Part shown: positions 43,785 to 51,900 of the stretch, piece after piece
How positions within the stretch are numbered: the stretch's first letter is position 1
Layout of the letters: each line of letters starts with the position of its first letter
Assembly: GCA_948144175.1 (NCBI GenBank)
Contig: CANXME010000520.1
Location: 434,001 to 498,000, forward strand
Length of the DNA stretch: 64,000 nt
DNA from: Closterium sp. NIES-65
Lineage: Eukaryota > Streptophyta > Zygnematophyceae > Desmidiales > Closteriaceae
Direction of reading: 5' to 3'
Notes under the pieces: generated by a model
What the model saw: the letters and a program-made list of their open reading frames with translations, nothing else
What the model was told of the DNA's origin: nothing
Databases searched by the model: none
Program-made: the position numbers and the translations under genes

Positions 43785-44400
43785 GCTGGTAGGAGTCAAT
43801 TTGGCTGCTGAAAGAATAGGCGGATCTGGGAGTTGGCAGCAGTAGCAGCTACTACTGCAATGCACCACATGGAATGGCACGACATGGCATGGCATGGCAT
43901 GGCACGGCATGGCATGGTGCTGCTTTGTTGGAGTCGATTTGGAAGAGGCGGATGTGGGGATTGCCTACAGCAGCAGCTAGTGTGATGGTGCTGGCACATG
44001 ATACCTTGCAAAAAGGCAGCTCACTACAACACAACACAAGACATACCGGTTGTGGCTGGTTGGAGTCAATTTGGAAGAGGCGGATGTGGGGGTGGCAAGT
44101 AGCGGCAGCTAGTGTGATGGTGTTGGCACATGATACCTTGCAACAAGGCAGCTCACAACAACACAACACAGCACAACACAACACCTACCAGCTGCGGCTG
44201 GTTGGAGTCGATTTGGAAGAGGCGTGCGGGTTGCCAGCAGCCGCCAGGAACCTCTTGTCTCGCATGATCTCAAAGCGGTTCACCTGCTGCTCTGGTTCAC
44301 CCGAGTAATGGGAGAGGGGGTGGGAAGGGAGAGGAGACAGGTGCAGGAGTCGGTAAGCCTCTTATCCGGCATGATCTCCAATCAGTTCACCTGCTCTGCT
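43785..44400 (-). pseudogene. LST8: serial copies of the LST8 'LAAAGNPHIRLF' exon
   Basis: At least four copies: about 44190-44285 (VNRFEIMRDKRFLAAAGNPH, then 4 bases missing before the LFQIDSNQPQ part), 44045-44115 (PHIRLFQIDSNQPQP, donor GTATGTC), 43930-43985 (GNPHIRLFQIDSN) and 43790-43835 (degraded). A fifth beginning (QVN-stop-LEIMPDKRL) is at 44350-44390, just before the G2 insertion. LST8 has this sequence once. A GGCAT pentamer array (43876-43916) lies between two copies. Confidence 0.72.
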
Positions 44401-44770
44401 TGTGAGGATCTAGGATCGAGCTCAGAAAATAGAATTGTAATTCAATGATTCACCTGGGTACAACACAAGGCTACATATAGTCTCGATACAACGCCAGTTA
44501 CCCAGGTGTTACGCGAATGTTCTGAGGGTCATAAAGCGTCCCAAACAGGAACCTTCCCGAACTCAGTAGAAAGCAATTTGGTTGAAACCGAATAGGCTTG
44601 AGTTCGGTACACGCAACCTGGTTCGGTGCTATAACTATAATAAATTATAGGAATGCACCTAACCTAGGAAATCAAGCATATCTATGCATGATAAATAAAA
44701 CCCAATCAAGATATAGCATATCAAGTCTAGGCAAGCTAGCAAAGCCAGCATATGCCGTCGTACTCTCACA
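44401..44770 (-). mobile_element. 3' LTR of G2 (370 bp)
   Basis: Reverse complement of the G1 LTR: plus strand TGTGAGGATC...CTCTCACA. It is followed by the reversed polypurine tract (CGTCCCCCCCTCAA, 44771-44784). Confidence 0.88.
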
Positions 44771-44807
44771 CGTCCCCCCCTCAAAGCTGGGTGGCATGAG
44801 ATACACC

Positions 44808-46198
44808 CTACTTGACAAGATAGTCATTGAGAGCACGGTGTGCATTGCCCATATCAACTTCTGCAACCCAACTGTCCTCAGTGGGGTCATATCCCTTCCA
44901 GCGGATCGGGAACTCAAGGGTCTTGCTGACGTGGCGCCAATGAGTGAGAACGTGCTCCACTTTATACTCTAGTTTATCTTGTATGAGAACAGGGGTGGTG
45001 GTGGCGGTAGCTGCCGTCCCTGGAACTGTTGGTTGGGGTCCTTGTAGGGCTTTAGTAGCTGAATGTGGAAAGCGTTGTGAAGCTTCCAAGTAGTAGGTAA
45101 GCGCAAGCGGAATGTTACTGGTGTCACCTGTGCCTCAACAAGAAAAGGACCATAGAAGTGAGGCCAAAGATTGGATGGTAGGTGAAACAGGTTCAAGTTG
45201 CGCGTGTCAAGAAGCATCTGATCTCCGACTGCTACGGAGTGATCTTGTCGTTGTCGATCGGCATACTGCTTCGGGGAGGTCTTTATCGTGGTGAGTTGTT
45301 GCTGAGTCTTCTCCCATAGCTGCTGCATGGTGGTGACGAAGTAATGTGCGGCTTAGCGGGTGCTGGTGTGGTTGGATGCTGTGGTGTAAGTGGTTCTCGT
45401 CCGTAACAAAGGAAGAAAGGATTTTTCCCTGTGGCCGCATGTGACGCGTTGTTGCAAGCGAACTCAACGGTCGGTAACTGTGAGTCCCAATGGATGACAT
45501 TGTCTTTGCAAGCTGTGTGCAGTAACTGTTCAACCACCTAATTGAGTCGTTTTGTCTGTCCGTCAGTCTGGGGGTGGTATGTTGACAACATCGCAAGTTT
45601 AGTCCCCAACAATCTCATGAGCTCCTTCCATAACTTACTCGTGAATTTAGGGTCTCCGTCTGAGATGAGTGTAGCGGGGATGCTGTGGATGGTGATGATG
45701 TGGTTGAAGAAGATGTGAGCAGTTGCTTCCGCTATAGCCGTGGCGTTGGTTGGGATGAAGTGTCCCATCTTAGAGAACTTGTCGATCACCACGAGTATAG
45801 CGTCATGCCCTCGTGGGGTCGAAGGAAGTTCTGTAATGAAGTCGAGGCTAATGACTTGCCATGGCTGCTCCGGTACGAGTAGAGGCTGAAGTAACCATGC
45901 TTTTTTCTGCTTGCTACTCTTCATCCGCTGGCACGTGTCGCATGAGGTGACGAGCTGCTGCACGATGCTGCCATCCCGAGCCAGTAGTAATACTTCGCTA
46001 TTCCTATTAACATTTTGTTTCTCCCAAAATGTCCCGCGTATGGTACGTCGTAAAATTCCTCCAGTAGGATATGTTGAAGCGGGGCATAGTTTGGTACCCA
46101 AATCTTTCCTGCGCTCTTCCTTACAGCTAAGTCTTTCTCTCACTGTAACAGCTTCTTAGTCTGTGCTATAGCGATCTGTGTGTCCATGGAGTACCCAT
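44808..46198 (-). pseudogene. G2 integrase and chromodomain (broken)
   Basis: From 46143: zinc-binding CDTCQRMK, integrase core with SLDF and ISDGDPKF Asp residues, then HPQTDGQTKRLN and a TAG. The catalytic Glu of the family motif TDGQTERLN is Lys here (AAA), and G1 still has Glu. After frame breaks (45207-45540) the region QQLWEKTQQ...LLDTRNLNLFHLP leads to a chromodomain (RWKGYDPTEDSW, about 44820-44990). Frameshifts separate the three segments. Confidence 0.85.
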
Positions 46199-46203
46199 GT
46201 TGG
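46199..46203 (+). repeat. target site duplication of B1, left copy (GTTGG)
   Basis: GTTGG precedes the TG of the B1 5' LTR and recurs at 59201-59205 directly after its 3' LTR. The uninterrupted G1 sequence has the complement CCAAC once at this point. Confidence 0.93.
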
Positions 46204-47061
46204 TGTTGTGTGATGCAATCATATGTATTCACGCCTGTCTGCCTCCCATCATATGTTCATGCGTTGCATGCGTGGTGTGGGCGTGTGCAAGAAATTTTAT
46301 TTTGTGTGGTTTGACTTTTCTGAGTGTGCAAATGTCTTGAGCAGATATCTGAAGTGACTACTCTGCTCAACAGCTTTCCGACGAACCAAGCATTGCTTCA
46401 ATCGGAGCACGATCAAGAAAGTTACGAACGTTGGAGTTCGTATGCTTTTCATATTTAATTGTGGCAACTGTGGGAAGTTGTGGGGTTGACTCAATATGGG
46501 GTACAGAATTTTGGGGGTTGGGAAATTCGTCTTTTCTACTGTAGCTGCTGCCAAATGGTTGGGAGAAACCAAACCAGGTTGGCAAGTGTGGCCAAGTTGG
46601 GTTGAGGTGGATTGTGGAGGTTGGGATAGTGACAAAGGTCAAAGTTGGGTTGCCTATGGGGAAGGGAATTGTGTGGCATGGGGTTTCCTTGGTTGGGGAC
46701 TCTCTTGGGACCTTCCCTCTCATCCTCCTCATCCCTTCCACCTGGTTTATTGCTACTCTTATTCTCTTGTGGAACTTGTGAGACAATTGTGATTGAGTTA
46801 AGATTCCTTTGGCAGCATACCCCCCCCGTGCGCTGAAATCGATAACTCAAACTTTACTTCAATTCTTAATATGATTCAACTTGGGAAATGTAGCTATGGT
46901 TTAGGGCTAACTCATATCTGAAATTGGTGAAGTTTTGACAGCGCGTGTTTTGTCGACGGCGTTTCTTGTGAGCGCGACTATTCTGTCCAAAAATAGAGAC
47001 TAACGATTTTTGAGAAATTTAGGCACCTAATCTTCAAAGACCCCGTCCTTAGTCTCTAACA
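46204..47061 (+). mobile_element. 5' LTR of B1 (858 bp)
   Basis: TGTTGTGTGATGCAATC...CTCTAACA. The primer site follows: AGTGACATCAGAGCC at 47062-47076, the distal half of which matches the initiator-Met complement ATCAGAGCC. Open frames inside the LTR on both strands (about 46367-46850) recur in the 3' LTR simply because the LTRs are copies. Confidence 0.9.
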
Positions 47062-47297
47062 AGTGACATCAGAGCCGATTAAGGACTCTCTGGGGAGTCT
47101 AATGAAGTGTGAGGACCCTCCTAGACCCACCATGGCCTGTGGGCGTGCGTAAGTGGAGTTCTGGAGGCTGGATGTGACTTCCGCTTAGGGGAAACTCTGC
47201 CGAAATTTCGTTGGCGCCGACACTTGTGAAGATTGTGTGGATCTACATTGTGACCAGCGAAGGGGGGAGCTGAAACCTCTGATTGGGAGCAGAGGAG

Positions 47298-47731
47298 ATG
47301 AATCAAGGGAGTGGAGATGCAGCTGAGAAGAGGAGTGAACCGCCACCATCCAAGATCGAAGCTTTGGATGGCTCCAAATATGAGGAATGGAACGAGCGGA
47401 TGAGAAGCGCCTTCAAGCGCTACAAGCTGCTGAAATTGGCTATGGGAGAGGAGAAGATGCCCGAGGAAGGAGATGGCCGTGATTGGTGGATTGAGCGGAG
47501 CGCGTTGCTGTACGACTTGATTCTACACTCGGTCAACAACGACATGTTCCAGCACATCAAGGATTTGGTGGAGTTGGATGATTCCGGACTGAAGGCATGG
47601 AAGCTACTACGCGACGTGGTCCAACCCAACACGCTGCCAATAGTGATTGTGTTGGAGAAGGAGCTGGCTGCCCTCTCCATGCGATCGGGAGACGATGTGA
47701 AGCCGGTCATTGACAAAATCAAGGACACCTA
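47298..47731 (+). pseudogene. B1 gag, part 1 (UBN2-type Gag domain)
   Basis: ATG at 47298 (MNQGSGDAAEKRSEPPP), then the plant Copia Gag (UBN2) signature: YEEWNERMRSAFKRYKLL, a WWIERSALLYDLI segment and AWKLLRDVVQP. It is interrupted after KIKDTY by A5 at 47732 and continues in the same frame at 54579. Confidence 0.87.
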
Positions 47732-47863
47732 TGTCAAACATTATATATGTTATGCTTGTGTAGGCTACAGTGGGTTAGCCTATAGGGGGTACACAATTCT
47801 AGGGTTTCCTACTTGTACTCATTTCACTGCTAGTTCATTCATTCCTGTTCGCTTATTCTCACA
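47732..47863 (+). mobile_element. 5' LTR of A5 (132 bp)
   Basis: TGTCAAAC...TTCTCACA. It contains a short inverted repeat TAGGCTA/TAGCCTA (about 47761-47782), so RNA could form a small stem-loop. No clear TATA box apart from TTATATATG near the start. Confidence 0.93.
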
Positions 47864-47879
47864 TGGTATAGAGCGGGTC
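47864..47879 (+). promoter_or_regulatory. primer binding site of A5
   Basis: TGGTATAGAGCGGGTC directly after the LTR; resembles the initiator-Met tRNA complement with a missing base (TGGTATCAGAGC in typical plant Copia). Confidence 0.72.
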
Positions 47880-48936
47880 CTTCTACGGACCGTTTTTTTT
47901 GGGCCCACCGAAGCGCCCCCCGAGGCGCGATCTTTTTTTAGCGACCCCTCGGGTCGCCATTTCCCCTGCGGCCCCGCCGCCTTCACTGACGCGGCCCCGC
48001 CGCCCTCTCTGTCGCGGCCCCGCCGCCTGCTCTCACGCGGCCCCGCCCCGGCTCCTTCGCGGCCCCGCCGCCTGCTCTCGCGCGGCCCCGCCCCGGCTTC
48101 TACGCGGCCCCGCCCCGGCTTTCACGCGGCCCCGCCGACGGCTTTGTCGCGGCCCCGCCCAGGCCCTTACGCGGCTCCGCCGCCTGCTCTCACGCGGCCC
48201 CGCCCCGGCTCCTTCGCGGCCCCGCCGCCTGCTCTCGCGCGGCCCCGCCCCGGCTTCTACGCGGCCCCGCCCCGGCTTTCACGCGGCCCCGCCGACGGCT
48301 CTGTCGCGGCCCCGCCCAGGCCCTTACGCGGCCCCGCCGCCTGCCCCCGTCGCGGCCCGGTCACCTCCTGACGGCCCCGCCGTCCCTTCCTGACGGCCCC
48401 GCCGTCCCCTCCTGACGGCTCCTGCCGTCCCCTTCTACCGGCCCCGCAACTGCACCTGCTGGCCCCGCCGCTGCACCTACCGGCCCCCTCAGGTCGCCTC
48501 GACAGGCGACGGGAGAGGCCAGCAGAGGGGTGGCAGGTGTGTGGCCTCCCCTGCTTCTCCTCCTCCTTCATCTCCCCTGCAGCAGCCGAGCCGCCCCACA
48601 GCCGAGCCGCCCTGCCGCCGAGCCGCCGGGTCGCTGAGCTGCTAAGCTGCAGTTGCTGCCGAGCCGCCCTGCCGCCGAGCCGCCGAGTCACCGAGCTACT
48701 GAGCTGCAGTTGCTGCTGAGCCGCCTTGCCGCCGAGCCGCCCGAGTCGCCCGAGCCGCCGAGCCGCCGAGCTGCCGAGCCGCTGAGTCGCCGAACCTACT
48801 CTTCCCACCACTGGTGAGCTCTTGCCCTGCTAGCACGCTGCGCGTCGCCTGCTTGCCTGCCTGCCTGCCTTTTGGCTTGCCTGGCTGCCTGCCTCCCTGC
48901 TGCTAGTCCTGCTCCTGCTTCTACTTGCGGAGCCAA
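47880..48936 (+). repeat. GC-rich leader of A5 with tandem duplications
   Basis: After GGGCCCACCG, repeats of GCGGCCCCGCCSC-type units run to about 48500. A block of about 157 bp starting at 48024 is repeated nearly unchanged from 48181. From about 48580 to 48790 GAGCCGCC-type units follow, then CTGCCTGC repeats. No gag-like frame is found, and the in-frame TAG at 48904 closes the pol frame upstream. Confidence 0.82.
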
Positions 48937-51900
48937 ATGCAGCCCCAGCGACGCCGGCGTGAGTCCCTCACGCCGCAGCAGCTGCGTGAGTGGTACGCTG
49001 GTTGGGGCTGTAGGGGTGGCGACGCTACTCCTACTACCACTCCTGCTGCTTCTCCTCGTGGTGGCGGCCAGATGCAGCTCCCGCGACCCTCTCGCGTGTC
49101 TCTCACGCCTCGCCAGCTTCGTGAGTGGTACGCTCAGAGTGGAGGGTCTCTTAGTGCTGTTCGCTGCTCTTACGTGATTCGCACTGGTACTCGGACTGGT
49201 CAGCCTTGTGGGACACGTAGTCATACACCGTCCCGCTGCTTCGCCCGTCTGAGCGACGCCTGGCGTACCGTGTTTGGCGACGAGGCTGAGCTTCCCGACT
49301 GGGTGGAGTTGCTTAGGCAGAGGGTAGATATATATGCTCTTGACTATGATGCTATTCTCACTGCCATGTATGCATTGCCTACTAGTGCTGACCGTGCAGG
49401 TCACCTGTGCGTCCCGCCTGACCCAGGTATAGGACCTGCTGCTCTAGCTACTGGTGAGGCTGCTGCTCTGGGTGCTAGTGAGTCTCCTGCTCCAGGTACA
49501 GGTGCGGCTGCTGCTCTAGGTGCTAGTGAGTCTGCTTCCTCAGGTGCGGGTGAGGCTGCGCTCTCAGGTACCGCGTTGGCTTCGGCCTCCCTCACCTTTA
49601 CACTTGACTCTGGGGCTTCTCGCTCCTTCTTTCGGGACCGCACCACACTCACGCCGCTTGGTCGGCCGGTTGCAGTCTCCCTGGCTGACCCCTCTGGGGG
49701 TCCTGTCCTCGCTCACTTCTCCACTGTCCTCCCGTGTCCGGCTGCCCCCTCGGGCACCCTGTCTGGCCTGTACCTCCCCTCGTTCTCGACGAACTTGGTG
49801 AGTGGTGCAGACCTACAAGATGCGGGGGTTCACCAGTTCACTCCTGCGAGTCAGCGGGTGACCCACTGCACGGACGCACGCACAGGCCGGCACCTGGCCA
49901 CGTTCTCGCGTCGGCCGGGGTCGAGCCTCTACACCCTGACCACTGAGTCTCCTCCTGTCCCCGCGTCCGGTCAGGTAGCAGCGTCGGGTCAGGTGTTTGC
50001 TGCTGCGTCCAGGTCTGGTCCTGAGTCTGCCCCCTGTTCGAATCGCCTCATGTCTCACGAGACTCTCCTGTGGCACCACCGTCTAGGCCACCCCTCCTTG
50101 CCCCGTCTTCGGGGCATGGCTTCCCGTGTCCTTGTCTCTGGTCTTCCCCAGTCTCTCCCTCCCCTTCCTTCGGGACCAGGACCTTCCTGTGTCCCCTGTG
50201 TCGAGGGGCGCCTCAGGACTGCTCCTCACTCCTCCCAGTTTCCCCCGACAGAGGCTCCTCTGCAGACGCTTCACATGGACGTGTGGGGCCCGGCCCCCGT
50301 CCGTGGGCAGGGTCACGAGCGCTACTTCCTGTTGGTGGTTGACGACTACTCGCGTTACACCTCAGTCTTCCCCTTGCGCAGCAAGGGTGAGGTCACTGAG
50401 GTGCTGATCGACTGGATCCGCGAGGCTCGTCTCCGGCTCAGGAAGAGCTTCGGCTCGGACTTTCCTGTTCTGCGTCTGCACTCGGACAGAGGCGGAGAGT
50501 TCTCCTCTGGCCTTCTGCGTGCCTACTGTCGTGCGCGAGGCATCCGCCAGTCCTTCACGCTTCCGGACTCACCACAGCAAAATGGGATTGCTGAGCGCCG
50601 CATTGGCATGGTCATGGATGTCGCTCGTACGTCCATGATGCATGCGGCTGCCCCCCATTTTCTGTGGCCGTTTGCGGTGAGGTACGCGGCGCATCAGCTC
50701 AACCTTCACCCCCGGGTCTCTCGGCCTGCGATGTCCCCAGCCTTGCTGTGGACAGGGAAGGTTGGCGATGCGTCTGTGTTCCGTGTCTGGGGATCTCGGG
50801 CGTTTGTCCGCGACTTGTCTGCGGACAAGCTGTCCCCTCGTGCTGCTCCCTGTGTCTTCCTTGGCTTCCCCACTGACGCCCCAGGGTGGCAGTTTTACCA
50901 CCCCTCCTCTCGTCGTGTTCTGTCCTCCCAGGACGTCACGTTCGACGAGTCAGTCCCCTTCTACCGTCTCTTCCCCTACCGCACTCCTTCCCTCCCCCCT
51001 CCCCCGGACTTCCTTGTACCGGTTCCCCCCCCGGTAGACCCCCTCCCCCCTCAGGTTCCTGCCCCCTCAGGTGTGTCCCAGGTAGACGCCGTTGACCCGG
51101 TCGAGGTTACAGGTGACTCTGGTGCTGCTGCGGGTGCTGAGCCTGGGGGTGCTGACTCTGGGGGTGCTGTGCGCGGGGTTGCTGAGCCTGGGGGTGCTAC
51201 TGCTGGGGGTACTGGGCCTGCGGGTGCTACTGCGGAGAGTGCGGAGCCTGGGGGTGCTGAGCAGGGGGGTGCTGTGCCTGGAGGTGATGGGTCTGGGTGT
51301 GCTGGGTCGGGAGCTGCTGAGCCTGGGGGTGCTGCGTCTGGAGCTGCTGAGCCTGGGGTTTCTCCTGCTGCTGCGTCTCGCCGGGAGCCCCTCTCTCCAC
51401 AGGAGCTGCGCGAGTGGTTCGCTCGCCGCTGGAGGCGTGCTGCTGAGTCTGGAGGTGCTGCTGGAGCTGGAGCTGGAGCTTCTTCGACCGTCGAGGGTGC
51501 GGGTGCTGCCGGTCCCGGAGCTACTGGACCTGCGGGTCCTCCTGGAGCTGGAGCTGCTGAGGGCGTTGGTGCTGAGCCTGCTGCTGTTGGTCCTGCCGCT
51601 GGAGGTGTGGGTGGCGCTGGTGCTGTCTCTGAGGGCGCTGGTGCTGTCCCTGCTGCGTCTGGAGCTGCTGAGCCTGGGGTTTCTCCTGCTGCTGCGTCTC
51701 GCCGGGAGCCCCTCTCTCCACAGGAGCTGCGCGAGTGGTACGCTCGCCGCTGGAGGCGTGCTGCTGAGTCTGGAGGTGCTGCTGGAGCTGGAGCTGGAGC
51801 TTCTTCGACCGTCGAGGGTGCGGGTGCTGCCGGTCCCGGAGCTGCTGGACCTGCGGGTCCTCCTGGAGCTGGAGGTACTGAGGGCGTTGGTGCTGAGCCT

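Larger units (their letters stand above)
39010..44400 (-). pseudogene. LST8: LST8-like WD40 gene relic (TOR complex subunit), intron-containing
   Basis: Minus-strand exons spell consecutive WD40 repeats matching plant LST8, the seven-bladed propeller that stabilises the TOR kinase in TORC1/TORC2. They include [87 protein letters not shown] and VRVYQGHQKAVVCCALNDG. Splice sites are GT-AG and phases agree from the 41475 exon to the stop. The N-terminal blade and the GSEDGTVKIWD-type repeat are not found. The 41955 exon starts with an in-frame TAA where LST8 has Glu, and the best copy of the KRFLAAAGNPH exon has a 4-bp deletion. Both ends are cut by transposons. Several exons are serially duplicated. 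I read it as a dead or dying copy; a functional copy should exist elsewhere. Confidence 0.82.

Noticed and set aside
46496..46850. Open frames on both strands also found at 58636-58981
   Set aside because: They lie in the two LTRs of B1; conservation is due to LTR duplication, not coding.
47899..48393. Arg/Pro-rich frame in the A5 leader as a possible replacement Gag
   Set aside because: Consists of GCGGCCCCGCC repeats in several frames equally; no Gag-like motif.
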